This document shows positions 32,145 through 44,533 of a DNA stretch of 64,000 nucleotides, piece after piece. A program made the translations under genes and the position numbers. The number at the start of each line of letters is the position of its first letter. Within the stretch, counting starts at the first letter, position 1. Origin of the DNA: Scedosporium boydii (Eukaryota > Ascomycota > Sordariomycetes > Microascales > Microascaceae). The notes under the pieces were generated by a model. It saw nothing but the letters and a program-made list of their open reading frames with translations. It made no database searches and had not been told where the DNA came from. The stretch spans positions 62,001-126,000 of the forward strand of contig NJFT01000068.1 of NCBI GenBank assembly GCA_002221725.1, read 5' to 3'.

Positions 32145-32966
32145 ATGTCGAACCGACAACTTGCCAGAGATATGCAGGTGGAGTTTCAGGCGAGGGTATG
32201 TCTGCCTATCCCAACCACCGTCGTTGCAAACCGCCAGCTAGATACTGATCCTCTTCCCAGTTCCAAGCCAAGCAAGCCCGGAGAGAGGCGCAGAAGGCCG
32301 CAAAGCAGGATCCTATCCTGAAGAAGCAGATTCAGGATGTTCGTATTACCATTCCACTACCCCGTCCTCTCCTACTCAGTAGCACTGCCCGGCTAACATC
32401 TCAACTCTAGCTCCTGAAGAAAGGCGAAACCGCCAAGGCTTATCAAAAAGCAAAGATGTTGCTTTCGAAACAGGCACTTGCCCAGCAGATGGATCAGATG
32501 GCGGACATGGCAGAGCTATCGGCTGCTCAGATCCAGGCCAATAACGCAATGAATCGCATGACCCACATGATGGCAAACTCGTCGCGGACAATGTCTGTTG
32601 CGCAGAGGAATGTCAACCCGGAAAAGGTACTGTTTTCAGCCTCGAGAACCCCGAGCTTCGCCATTCATAGCTAATATCTTCTCCACGTCACAGACCCTCC
32701 TCACACTTGAGCAGTTTAAACAACAAAACGAGGAATACGCCATGTCCAACGGCATCTATCAGGATGCCATCGCCCAGTCAACAAGTGCTCAGGTCTCAGA
32801 CGATGCTGTCCACGAACTTCTAGGAAAGCTCGCCGATGACGCAGGCGTAGAACTTAGTGCGGAGCTCAATAGCCCCAAGCCAGTCGTCGCCGAACCGGCT
32901 GCAACGGAGCCGACCGCCGAGGAGGAAGATCAGCTGCAGCAGAGGCTGCGGGCTCTCAGGGCGTAG
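32145..32966 (+). CDS. SNF7-family ESCRT-III subunit, CHMP1/Did2-like (205 aa)
   Basis: Four exons: 32,145-32,195, 32,261-32,338, 32,411-32,626 and 32,694-32,966 (618 nt). The second intron uses the less common but accepted donor GTTCGT. The basic, helical N-terminal half (FQAKQARREAQKAAKQDPIL, LLKKGETAKAYQKAKMLLSK) and acidic C-terminal half are typical of SNF7 proteins, and the end (DQLQQRLRALRA) is a MIM1-type motif that binds the MIT domain of the Vps4 ATPase. Segments DDAVHELLGKLADDAGVEL and MSVAQRNVNPEKTLLTLEQF align best by eye with CHMP1/Did2, which recruits Vps4 during multivesicular-body sorting. The sequence is rather divergent, so Vps2 or another subclass is not excluded. It converges on SKI2. 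Confidence 0.75.
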
Positions 32967-33413
32967 ATCTACTCAACCCTCCCTGTTGGGGTCTTCTTTT
33001 ACGCGTAATGGCGGGTTCAAGTCATGATGTTTGGGTGCGCGGAAGGTCAAATTGGAAAGGCGTTGATGGAGTTTTAAGTTTACATGGAGGGCATACATAG
33101 CATTGGAAGGGCACCGAATCACGATCCTAGAGGCGTTTACCTCCAGATATATATATAAACAAGAATAGGAATTTATGCGTTTCGGGACCGGAGGCCTGAC
33201 TGGTTTGTCTTTACTTTCCCCTAGAGTTGGGGATCGGAAACTTGTTTGATAAGATCTGTGCCTATTTCATCTCATCATAAACAGCCGCGCTGATAAAAGA
33301 TTCCAACGATGGCCCGGCTACTACCCCTGAGACATAACAGCCTGAATTTTTTGGGACCCTCGATTACCACTTCCCCCTCCCTTTTTTTTCTTTTTCTTTT
33401 CTTTCTTGTTTCT
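32967..33413. other. 3' intergenic region between convergent genes
   Basis: It holds the 3' ends of the ESCRT-III gene and SKI2. A pyrimidine tract at ~33,370-33,410 lies just past the SKI2 stop (an A/G tract on the SKI2 strand). Nothing else was seen. Confidence 0.5.
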
Positions 33414-36400
33414 TCACATGTATAAGCTAGCGACTGCCGTGATATCTCGCTTGATCATTTCCTGGGCGGCCTGCATCTTTTGGTAAAGCTCAGGATCTCC
33501 CACAATGCGCGCCGCGTTCTTTACCTCGCGGCATGTCTCGTCTAGGCGGGTGATGGTGCGGACAATGGTGCCTTCGAGGACGTCGGTTAAATCCGTGATG
33601 TTCTTAAAGCTCATCCCCCTAGCCCACTCATAGACAACTTCCATGAGGCCAAACCGGGGTTGCGACACAAAGTCGTTTGATTCGTCGGAAGATTGGATAA
33701 CTTGATGCAGCGTCTGGACTTCGTTCACCTTCTCGCTGATTTCCACGATGGTTGCTCTGCCCCGTTCCAACTTGCTTGTCAGCGAGGGCTCACAATCGGT
33801 CTTCTCCTGGAACACGAATGCAGAAAGAAGGGCCGCAATTTCTGCTGGTTCGTAGTCCGCGAGGACATTGTCCAGGATGAGCTCAGTGAGGACAAGTTCG
33901 TCTCCTGAATGTATCTCGCAGGCAACCTTGCCCTTGAGTTGAATGCGCGTGTCATCGTCGATGAACTTGAGATCTTTAAGTACCTGGATCCGCTGTTCGT
34001 AGTCCGGAAGTAGCTGGAGGTTTTGGTCCGAAAGAGCCTGGCGGAGCTGGGAAATGTGATCCTTGATAAGCCACTGGTCGTGACACATTGCGAACTAGAT
34101 AGAGTCGACAGTCGTTAGCGTTCGCTAGGATTGCTTTGCGGGTACACTCCTAGATAGGTATGGGCCCAGGGAAGGTGAAAGTACTTACGTGTTTTACAAA
34201 GTCGGGGCAACGTAAAGCGGGCGAAGCTGCTGCCGTGGCAGCCGCCTTCTTTCTCCTCTCCACCAACTCCTGCAAATATAGGCTTTTGAATCGTGACATG
34301 TCCGCCTCCTCCCATATACCATCCCATGAGCGACATAGACCATGAATCCGTTCCTTGGCTCTGCGGCCGGCATCCTTGCCCTGGAATATTTCGGGCACAA
34401 TGCCTTTGGAAACATATCTTGTGAGGCAGATGATGTCCTCAACCGGGACGTGGGCCGTCTTGATATGTACGTGCTTCTTTGCCTGTGGAAGAGGCGTAAG
34501 CAGGCCCCAAAAGGCCGGTACAAATGGCAAAAGATCTGTCGAATCTCTTGTATCCCTGACGGTTTTAATCTCGAGAACATGGACCATGGGGTTATTGGGG
34601 GAGCCCTTGATGCTGGCACCCTCAGCGAGCAGGATACCGGGAGTCCGTATTCCGTCCCTACTGTAGACGATCAAGCGCTGGGCAGTAAACATCTTGCGGC
34701 CGATAGGGATAGCCAAGAGCCCTTTATATAGCTCAGTCGTCAACTGGCGATATGTTTGCGATGCCCCATGGCATTCGTCCACGACGCCATCACATACGTC
34801 GCAGCTATCTCGCTTGACGCGGGCAAGGTCGGCCTCGGACAGTTTAACAGCTTTCTCATGCTCGGGGAGAAGCTGCTGGGTGGCATGCTCCGAGAAGCTG
34901 CGCTTAATCATCTCCTCTATCTTGAGTGCCTCAACCCGCAGAAGGTTCAATATCATGTTGTAGGTGAGCCTGAACTGAGATCGCAACTTGGACGGTTCGC
35001 CCAGGATCATGGTCCGCAACTCGCCGGCAGGAGGCGCCTCATCTCCGCCTGGTGGTACAATTATGACAGAACCAACACTGTCCAGCCCTCTCCGACCAGC
35101 CCTACCCGCCATTTGGGTGTATTCACCGGGAAGCAAGTTGCGGAAGGAATGGCCATCATGCTTTCGATACCCAGAAAAGACGACAGTGCGTGTGGGAAGA
35201 TTGAGGCCCATGGCAAAAGTTTCCGTCGCAAATAGAACTTTGACGAGTGTTTGGGCGAACAAAATCTCGACCAGTTCCTTGACGATAGGAAGTAGACCAC
35301 CGTGGTGTACAGCGATACCTCTGCCTAAAAGATCCCGTAGGCGAATGATTTGGGGAAGCACCCGGTCTTCGGGCTTCAACCTCGCAATAGACTTCTCGAT
35401 CGTCATGTGGATGGCACTCTTCTCGGATGCAGTACAAAAATCCTGATTGCTTAGAGCGTCGGCATTCTCCTCGCATCTCCTCTTGGAGAAGACAAATATA
35501 CAGGCCGGGAGAAGGCTGTTCTTCTTCAAGAAATGGACCATGTGGACCCAGAGCGTTTTGTCTTGGGCAGCGGACGTATACCCACCTGGACGTCCGGTTC
35601 TACCCATATGACCCGGAGCGTGGCTCGCACGCGAAGGTCCACCTCGGCCTCCGCCCCGGCCTCCGCCTCCTCGAGAAGAGCTTCCTCGCTGCCCAGAGCC
35701 TCTTTGGCCGCCTCGCTGGTTGCCACCTCTACCTTGGCCCCGGCCTCCCCCTCGTGGCCCAGCGGAACTCTCTGTAAGGGTTCTCGTCTTCCCCTGAAGT
35801 GCATGGTTGGCATCTTTCCAACCTTGCTCCAGGAACCGCTTCTCGGAATCGACTATTTTGTGGATATCCCTGCCCGCCCAGAGGTAATGTTCCAATGGCA
35901 CTGGCCTCTTAGTTGTCGAGATGACGTAAATATCCTTCTTCTTGGTCCGGCCTACCCATGAGGCGAATTCATACGTGTTTGGGACCGTGGCGGAGAGGAG
36001 GATGAGAGACACATGGTCCGGTAGCATGATGATAACCTCCTCCCATACAACGCCGCGCTCGAAATCGTTGACGTAATGGACCTCGTCGAAAATCACGAAT
36101 TCGACGTCTCGAATCAGATCAGCACCGCGGTAGAGCATGCTCCGCAGGATTTCCGTCGTCATGATGAGGCAACTAGCTTCGGCATTGATCTGAACATCTC
36201 CGGTGAGGATCCCAACATCGTCGAAGGTAAGACGGAAGTCTCTAAACTTTTGATTGCTTAGAGCCTTGATGGGTGAGGTATATATCGCCTTGGTCATGTG
36301 CTTGGCAGCTAGGGCGATGGCGTACTCTGCCACGACTGTCTTTCCAGCTGACGTATGGGCAGCGACGAAAACGGAGTCGCCGTTTTCGAGATGATAGACG

Positions 36401-37518
36401 GCCTCCTTTTGGAAGGTATCGAGCTCGAACGGCCATTCTCTAGCCATGTCCGGCACTAGCTCCGCGAAGTTGGTCATTTCTCGTTTAATGTCTACCATGT
36501 GTGCATATTCCCGGCCAGCCCTGCGGGCACTGGACGCCGCCAGGATTCCGTGGGGCTCCAAGGCGGGGAACTCGACGGGAAGAATGGCATCGATGTCTTC
36601 TTCCGCATCCTCGTCGGATTCAGGACTCTCCTCCCCAGCAGCAGGCGAGACGATTTCTCCGTCGACACCTTCGGAGACATGTATCTGATCCGGCTCCTCT
36701 CTGAGCTCTCGCACCACTTGCTGACTCTCATCTTCCTCAGCCAGAGGTGTTTTCTTGCCAAAATTGATGCCCCGTGATAGCCCGGGTGCTACTTCCAACA
36801 ACCCACCCTCGGCGCCTAGGGTAATGACTCTCTCTAGCTTGTTAGAAGCGCCTGCCTTGGGGTCAGCACCATCGGCAAGCTGCAGATCCTCATATGCTGC
36901 AGCAGCCTCGATACCATCAAGGCCTCCCGGAGCAAAAGGGAAAAAGCCCGCGGCGCCGCGAACAAAGTCAGCCCTGCCTGCGGGTTTCCGAAGGAAAGAG
37001 GTGGAGTTTTTGGCAGTGGCGCTGTTCGCCGGCACCGTTACACTTTTGTAACCTGTCACCCGGCCCTCTAGGCCATGACGAACAAATCGTGTGACTGTTC
37101 GACTCTGAGTTGGAGCGAGGTGGAACAGTTCCGAGAACTCGACCGGGCTCTCCCAGCGTCTAAGATTGAGTGAGGGGGCATGAGTTAGCGAGAGCCGATT
37201 ATATCTCTGGGTTTTGATGTGACCACAGTGAATCGGGCAGATATGATGAGCGAGGGGTAGGGCTTAAGCAACATACTGTTGAAACCGATCCAACCACTCC
37301 GGGGGGAACGATGCGGAAGGTGCCAAAAATTCGCCCTCGAGCTGTTGCTTCAAGTGCTCGTTGCTTATAGTAGCACGTTTCCTTCTCTTCACCGGTCTAG
37401 GTCCTCCAGCCAGTAGGTCGTCGATGACAGATACGGGTTTATCCTCTCGTTCCTCAGCGCCACAGCTCAGAACCGATAACCCCTCCATACAGGCCTGCAA
37501 GGCGTCCTCACAGGCCAT
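33414..37518 (-). CDS. SKI2: Ski2-type DExH RNA helicase of the Ski complex (1,297 aa)
   Basis: Three exons: 37,277-37,518, 34,189-37,159 and 33,414-34,094 (3,894 nt). The N-terminus has LAPSASFPPEWLDRFQQRWE, then LEGRVTGYKSVTVPANSATA and GFFPFAPGGLDG, diagnostic of fungal Ski2. Motif I AHTSAGKT is at ~347-354 and motif II DEVH at ~438-441. An Arg/Gly-rich loop (~545-610, repeats of RGG) precedes motif IV, and QMAGRAGRRGLD is motif VI. After motif VI come the arch insertion and the C-terminal helical domain (CPDFVKHFAMCHDQW across the last intron; YEWARGMSFKNI near the end). Ski2 feeds mRNA to the cytoplasmic exosome for 3'-5' decay. ATG at 37,518 was chosen for its GCC-ATG-G context; an upstream in-frame Met exists at 37,557. 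Confidence 0.93.
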
Positions 37519-38310
37519 GGCGTCGGTGAGTATTCTCAATGTCCTAGAAACATACACGATATGGTGAGATTTGGGAGCTCAGACGTTTTCCGTAAGGTCG
37601 TAGGGGAATAATTGTGGAGAATGGATGATTATGAGAAGGTGCAAATGGATTGCCAGGTCAAGCAGCAACAATCATGCTCCCACTCCTCAAATTATTGGAG
37701 TAATTCGAGGTTAGCTAACAAACATTGATCAAATATGCAACATTGAGTCCTGAGAATTAAGACAGCAGAAAACTAAGCTTAATCGAGTCGGAGCGATGGG
37801 GAAAATCCAAAGTGATTTTATCAATGATTGGCGTAGGGCCCTTTAACGTACTACAATTGATCCGTGCCGCCGCCGCCGCCACCGCCGTAGGGTGTTAATT
37901 GTGAAAATGATGAATACGCATTTTTATGTCTCGCGCCGACTATTCTCATAGAACCTATGAACCTACGACCTACTGAACCTCCATTTGCCCTGGGCAGTAG
38001 AATATCCCATCCAAAAGAAAATAGTGCTTGAATTGCGAGCGTAAACGAAGATAGAGTTACAGCTAATAATTTCCAGCACCCCAGACTCTTAAGTAATGTC
38101 ACGGATTACATGGGTCGGGAGTATGTAATTACAGTTTTCGGAACCGATTCACCCCTTCCCACTGTCCTGTTCCCAGTTCCCATCATCGCCCTAGTCTACG
38201 CGACATCTGGCCCCCTCTGCCTCTGCCCCCCCTCCGGTGGGTTGGTCTACTTTCCATTATAACCCTGGGCTCTCCCTTGTTCTCACCACTACCAATCTCG
38301 CCTCCCCCTC
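37519..38310. other. SKI2 promoter / PDB1 3' region
   Basis: About 790 bp without a supported ORF. A (CCG)n-like microsatellite is at ~37,863-37,887 and a pyrimidine-rich stretch at ~38,150-38,310. Confidence 0.5.
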
Positions 38311-39551
38311 TCACACCCGAAGCATCTTGGCAGCGTAATTCTCGATCAACTGCTCGGTCGGGAAACTCATCTCTTCGAGCTTCTGCGCATATGGCGTCGG
38401 AACCTCAGCTCCGGTGATACGCTGGGCCGGAGCATCCAGATAGTCAAAGGCATATTCCATGGTCAACGCTAGAATTTCCGAACCAACGCCGAAGGCGGGG
38501 AAGCCGGATTCGACAGCAAGTAGTCGTCGTGTCTTCTTGACGGATTTGACGATAGATTCGACATCCATGGGTTTGACTGATCGAAGGTTGAGGACTTCAG
38601 CCTCGACGCCGTACTTGTTCTTCAGATTCTCCGCCGCGATCATGCACTGGCCTACGCATCGAGATAGAGACACAATTGTAAGGTCCTTGCCGACGCGCTC
38701 AATCTTGGCCTTTCCGATTGGAAGCACGAAGTCATCCTTCTGGGCAGCCTCAGACATGGGGAAAGATTGACCGTACATCAGTTCGTTCTCGAGGACAACG
38801 ACAGGGTTGGGGTCCCGGATAGCTGCTTTGAGGAGGCCCTTTGCGTCTTCGGCGCTCCAGGGGGCGACGACTTTAAGTCCCGGGATGCTACCATACCAGG
38901 CAGAGTAGTCCTGGGAGTGCTGAGCGGCGACACCAGAAGCGAAGCCATTTGGTCCACGGAATGTGATATTGCAAGGCTGGATACCTCCAGACATGTATAG
39001 TGTTTTTGCTGCCGAGTTGACGATCTGGTCTATCGCTTGCATGGCAAAGTTCCACGTCATGAATTCGCACTAGACATGATGTGTCAGCGTCAGTTGACGA
39101 AGAGAACAGGCAGGAAAGCATGGCGATAAAGTTAAGTGACAAAAATTAACTGTCCAGAAAAACGGAGGGGATCAAACGAGACAAGACGTACAACAGGGTT
39201 AAGACCACTGAGGGCAGCGCCCACAGCCAGACCGGTAAATCCGCTTTCAGTAATGGGTGTATCAATCACCCTTTTATCGCCAAACCTGTCGAGCAAACCC
39301 TTGGTAACCTTGTAGGCTCCGTTGTATTGGGCTACCTCTTCACCCATCACGAACACCTTCGGGTTGGACTCGAGCTCTTCCGCTAGCGCCTCATTTAGCG
39401 CATCGCGAACGGTATACTCCTTGGTGGCCGCGGAAGCAGAGTAGGTTCGGGCAGCGCGGATGGCGAAAGCTGGAGTCAAGGCGGTCCTCGCAAAAGTGGA
39501 AGGCCTTGCGAAAGCAGCCAATCGGCTAGCGCGGAGAACGTATCGCGACAT
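38311..39551 (-). CDS. PDB1: Pyruvate dehydrogenase E1 component, beta subunit, mitochondrial (372 aa)
   Basis: Two exons: 39,192-39,551 and 38,311-39,069 (1,119 nt), with a 122-nt intron whose removal joins LSGLNPV to [20 protein letters not shown]. The first ~40 residues ([20 protein letters not shown] and following) form an Arg/Ala/Ser-rich mitochondrial presequence. The mature part starts [20 protein letters not shown] and carries [20 protein letters not shown], with the Glu region that acts with thiamine diphosphate, then [20 protein letters not shown]. The C-terminal transketolase domain includes [15 protein letters not shown] and [14 protein letters not shown]. With E1 alpha it decarboxylates pyruvate and passes acetyl groups to E2 lipoate. 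Length is normal. A longer ORF upstream of the chosen ATG lacks targeting features. Confidence 0.95.
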
Positions 39552-40941
39552 TTTCTGGATTCTGTTTGTCCTGGACACTGCGAGGGAGGTGGGTTTGTCT
39601 GGACGTGACGATAGCGCCGTGATGATGTGGAAACAAGACAGGCCGGGGCGGAATTGAACGCTAGCAGGCGAGCGGCAAAATGGTCCTTGTCCCTGGGACG
39701 GAGAAGACGAAGACGAAAGTTCAATTGCCCGGATGACGAGTCGTGGGGAGAGATGTGGGAAAGGAGGCAATAGGTGAAGACCCGAATCGTTTTGGCAGAG
39801 GAAGGTTGATAGGAGGGAATTTTTCCAAAAGTTGAGTAAAGCTCAACAGCTTAGCTTTCGCTGGGGCTAGAAGCGGAAAAATCGGGTGTACCAGCCGCCG
39901 GGGAGGGTAGAGGTACGAAGTATACTTGGTAAAGGAGAGATGCTGATGCAATCGTATAATTGCATGGAGGGGGTTTGGGTACAGAACATGATTGATTGAG
40001 ACAATTGGCACTTCTAAGGTACTGGTACTTACTCCCGTCCTCTTCCAACAAAGTATCAATACAAGCCCGTTCAGCGGGCACCTACAAGAAGTTACAGGCA
40101 CGAAGTACTTCATAGTTTACGAAGGAGTTCGGGCGCAATGATGTATCCCCTTTAGACACCCTTGCTCACGGTTCTGCCCCTGCTTCTGGAGGAGCTTTTC
40201 ACACTGTTTAATGTCAACCGAAAAATGCTGTGGATCCAAGTTCCTGGAAGCTAGTCGAGATTAGTACTGAATCGGGTCCCATTGCTCCCGAGAAGAGTGA
40301 AGAGTTGCGCCTTGGTGTTATTTTGCAATTAAGGTTTCTTCAGTGTTCCTTTCCCTGGGAGCATACGTCAGGTTCAATGCCACCGTGAAAGGAGCAAAGA
40401 ATATTGAACTATTATAAAGTTGATATTTGGGGAGAGTTCATCGGGGCCCACAATCATCAATTGATTGGTATAAACGGGCTTCATTCCAAACATACGGAGG
40501 GGCCCGTTTATGTTAATGAAGAAAAGACAAGGGGCAAAAAGAGAAAGAGAGAGAGGTCGTCTCAATAGTTGCGTCTAGATATGCAGATAACAAAGTAATT
40601 ACAGATTGCTTCACTTGACAGACCGCCAAGCCGACAACACGGCCATGTGCCCTAGATTATTGATAGAACACTCCATTGTCACAGTCGACACCTAGGCATG
40701 GCGTTGCTTCCATTGAATTATTATTATCGGTGTACGAACTATGCATTATGTACATTCAAAATTATATCCACGGATCTCCAGCTCTGGGTCAGGGAATAAA
40801 CTAGACGGAGCTGAAGATCTGAGCCTCTCACAAGATGGGCCGCGCACAACGAGAGACCCCCTCTCTATTATTGTCGTCCCGGCCACGCCTCTACCCATAG
40901 AAACGACCACGTCGGCGGACAACGATTCTCACTCCTAGTAC
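39552..40941. other. PDB1 promoter and ERG6 3' region
   Basis: 1.4 kb without a supported gene. TACGAAGTA occurs at 39,914 and the perfect palindrome GAAGTACTTC at ~40,102. A TCAATTGATT site is at ~40,458. Confidence 0.5.
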
Positions 40942-42313
40942 TTAATTCGACGGCTTCCTCGCCACCATCAGGTACATTGGGGTGAAGAGATGTTCCCTGC
41001 CTCCAGCGACCAGACAATCGGCAGCATGCGCGAGGCTGTCCGCGGTCTTCTTCGTACCGACCGGCACAAGGCCAACCTTCTCCATCATGCCAGCCAGGTT
41101 GTGCATGATTGTCCGGCCCCACCGCGTCATGCGCACGATGGAAAAGATATCACCGACAGATTGGATGTACCTCAGCTCTCCCGACAGAGGCCAGTACCAT
41201 GGGAGGGCATGGTCACCCTCTGCAAGGTCTTTGTGCATAAGCATTTCGAATCCTGCCGCATCGATGGCTGCTAGAGCCTCTGAAACCTTGCACATATTAG
41301 AGATACCGTCACCTTGCTCAATACCCAATCGGATAGCTCGGTGGTGCAGGTCGTCATTGTCATATTGATCCGTCATGAGCCATTCGTATACACCGAAGAC
41401 ACCGCCAGGTTTAAGTACTCGGAAAATCTCGCTGTAGATGCCCTCTAGCGTTGGAGCGTGAACCGTCGCTTCGATGGCGTAAATAGCATCGAAGGTGTTA
41501 TCGGCAAATGACATTTGCTATAAAAAAAACAATGACGGGTGAGTAACACTACGTTCAGTGCTCAACCTAGGGCGGAGAAAAAAAAAAAAAAAAGGCGTAC
41601 CATAAAATCACCCTTCACGAATTCAAGCTGATCAGAAAGACCCTCCTTCGCAGCGTAATGGGTGGCGCGCTCAATCTGGTAGTCGTTATTGTTCAGGCCG
41701 GTAACGTGGCATCCGGTGAACTTGGCGATCTCACGAGCTGGTCCGCCGACACCACAGCCGACGTCGAGGACCCTCATCCCCTCTTTGATGCCAATGCAGT
41801 GCGCAAGGTAGTGCTCGTGTCTTGCAATGGCCTGGTAAAAAGGCTCGCCATATGAGAAGAGACAGAAATGGAACGATTGTCCCCAGCCATATTCGTACAG
41901 ATCGGTAGCAAGGTTGTAATAACTAGCAAAGTCACTCGGTTAGAACTCAAGTTTCCAAGGTTTATCTTGCAGTGTCTTGGGGATAGGAAGGGGGATACAT
42001 ACTGTCTAGTGAGAGTCGCGTACTCAGCTGTGCGGGCCTATTTCGTAAGCATTAGCATCTATTACTGCCGGCATTGTCCACGTGCCGGGAAACCTACTGC
42101 TCGATCCTCTGCAGTTTCGTCTTTGGCGGCCTTGTTATCCCAATGCTTAAAGTATTCTTCCGATGCTACTTTCTGGGCGGCCGTGTTTTTCTTTAGAATT
42201 GCAGCAATACCACCCGTGGCCTGCGCGCTGCTTCCGTGCATCGCCTTGTTAAAGGCCGCGTCTCGGCTGTGGTCCTCTCTCTCGAGGTGCGAAGCGGTCG
42301 AGGATGCCACCAT
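40942..42313 (-). CDS. ERG6: Sterol 24-C-methyltransferase (382 aa)
   Basis: Four exons: 42,098-42,313, 42,003-42,037 (35 nt), 41,601-41,922 and 40,942-41,517 (1,149 nt). [20 protein letters not shown] and QSFHF (from ~residue 80) are the sterol-methyltransferase signature; [16 protein letters not shown] at ~135-150 is the AdoMet-binding motif [11 protein letters not shown] and [15 protein letters not shown] follow. It transfers a methyl group from AdoMet to C24 of zymosterol/lanosterol-type sterols in ergosterol synthesis, at the ER or lipid droplets. The first acceptor was chosen to give [13 protein letters not shown]; a site a few codons downstream is possible. The third intron contains a 15-base A run on the plus strand. 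It is divergent from SLT11, 796 bp away. Confidence 0.94.
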
Positions 42314-43108
42314 GGTCGCGGTGTGTCTTATCGAGATTGAGGCGAGGAATTGGTTGTATGAATCGACGCGGAAGCTTGATTGCTTTGAGCAGAAGGAATT
42401 AGAGAAGTAAATTCACACCAAATTGGATCAATTGGGAAAAATGAAGCAGGGTTCGATGCTTTATAGTTATACAAAGTAGGTGTGCTCTGCAAAGCTTTGG
42501 AGGTCGGGAAGCGAAAACGGGCGTATTCGGATGGACATGCTTTTCTATTCTCCCCTTTTCAAGCTTGAAAAAGGCACTGACCGCCCGTTGTGGCGACTCC
42601 CCGTCATGTCCTCAGTACAAGGTATTTCTCCTTTGTAGATATTGTCACTAATGTATCAATACCCCAGGCTTCATCGGGGTAGTTTAACCAGCTAAGGTCA
42701 TGACCAATGGGAATAGAGGAAATTTCGAATCCGAATACGAGCCAGGGACGACAATTCATTGCGATCTGGACAACTCCATATGTCAAATTGAACGGAGTTA
42801 CGCTTCATTATATAAGCAGAGCTAATTTCGTTGTCGTAGAGAGTTGCAGCCCAATTGAAAATTTGCTGTCCCTTTTTTTATTTTTCTCAGAGGAAACGAA
42901 TGGAGGGGCATCACAGCTGAACACATCCAAACTGACCTTGCCCCAATTCTCAAACCAAGTTCTTCTCGTGTTACATAATATTAATACGATTACGTTATCA
43001 TCAATCGATCCGAAACATCCTGCGCAAGATCAAAGGTCATCGTGATTCTCCTAGACACCATAGCCACCACGCCACCAGCTTTATCCCCTCCATCGCGCCG
43101 CCGACAAC
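42314..43108. other. Divergent ERG6/SLT11 promoter region
   Basis: 796 bp between two start codons facing away from each other. T-rich and CT-rich tracts occur, but I recognise no specific operator. No supported ORF. Confidence 0.5.
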
Positions 43109-44304
43109 ATGCCTCCACCTCAGATCAAGCAAGATCTCAACAGATCCGGATGGGAAACAACAGATTTCCCTTCAGTCTGCGAAAACTGCCTCCCAGAAAA
43201 TCCATATGTCAAGATGCTCAAGGAAGACTATGGCGCCGAGTGTAAACTGGTTAGTCTACGCCTTTTTATATACTCCTTTTTGGTCCTGCTTCGTCTACAC
43301 ATGCTAACCCAAGATCTGTTCCCTAGTGTACACGTCCATTTACCGTGTTTAGCTGGAGCGCCGACCGAGCGCAAGGCCGGAAACAAAGGTGTAATGTCTG
43401 CCTTACCTGCGCCAGACTCAAAAACTGTTGCCAATCTTGCATGCTCGATCTCTCGTTTGGTCTGCCTCTCGTGGTCCGCGATGCCGCATTAAAGATGGTT
43501 GCGCCCGGTCCTACCTCCGATGTCAACCGTGAGTATTTTGCCCAGAACAACGAGCGAGCTATTGAGGAAGGTCGAGGAGGTGTTGAAGAGTATGAAAAGA
43601 CGGATGAAAAGGCCAGAGAGTTGCTTCGCCGCTTGGCAACAAGCAAACCCTATTTCAGAAAAGGCCCGACCGTTGACGACTCGGGTTCCATCATTTCCTC
43701 CGCAGGCGCCGGTCGCGGCGGACCTGGTCCAATCCGGACTCGCGACTCCCGAGCGGCCGCAGCCGCGGGCGGTGGACGTCAGAATCGGCCAAAACCAGCC
43801 GCGGGTGGCATAGCACATACACCAATCGGCCCCAAGGATTGGATGCCACCAGATGACAAGAATATCATGTCCTTGTTCCTAACTGGGGTTGAGGACGACC
43901 TTCCTGAATACAAGATCCGAGACTTTTTCAAAGTCCATGGCAAGATAAAGAGCCTCATATGTTCTCATATGTCGCATTGCGCTTTTATCAACTTTGAGAC
44001 TAGGGAGGCTGCGGAAAAGGCTGCTGCTGCCTGCCAGGGGCGTGCGGTCATTGCGGGCTGTCCCCTCCGTGTACGCTGGAAAATGCCAACGGCCGTTGGA
44101 ACCATGAATCGAGAGCAGAGGGCGCAGATGTTGATGGATGCGCGGCGTACAATCACTGGTGTGAGAGGCAAGGATAACCGACGGGGTCCCCCCGGGAGCA
44201 CGCCGTCAGCTTCTGAGGGTGAACAATCCGCCGGCCCGGCCGCCACCGCCGCGCCACCAGGAAGTGCTGCGATCCCCAAATATGCAAGTCTCGAGGGGGC
44301 GTAA
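43109..44304 (+). CDS. SLT11: Pre-mRNA-splicing factor SLT11/ECM2 (RBM22-like), 372 aa
   Basis: Two exons: 43,109-43,249 and 43,327-44,304 (1,119 nt). The N-terminus [20 protein letters not shown] followed by [17 protein letters not shown], and [17 protein letters not shown], form the multi-Cys zinc-binding region of ECM2/RBM22/Cwc2-type factors. The linker has [18 protein letters not shown]. An RRM spans ~226-300 ([36 protein letters not shown]). The C-terminus is Pro/Ala/Gly-rich. This family binds the U6/U2 catalytic RNA elements of the spliceosome. Removing the intron joins ECKL to CTRPF and restores the second Cys pair, which supports the model. Confidence 0.93.
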
Positions 44305-44533
44305 GCTTATGGTGTACCCTGCCATGTCTTGTTTCAAATGAGCACAAGCTTCGCATTCTAAGGCGTTATACGGACGGCGGCGATTATGAGGATATGGAAT
44401 ACACGCGGGCGTTTATCGGGACAACAAAAAAATACTCTAGCTTCATTGGTAAACATGCTTCTGTATTGGCACAGTGAGTCCAGCAATCGGTATCGTACAA
44501 ACACACCTGGCATCGGTGATGAGATGTCATAGA
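44305..44533. other. Short 3' intergenic region (SLT11/MZM1)
   Basis: The two genes converge with 229 bp between stop codons. A poly-A run at ~44,423 lies within it. Confidence 0.5.
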
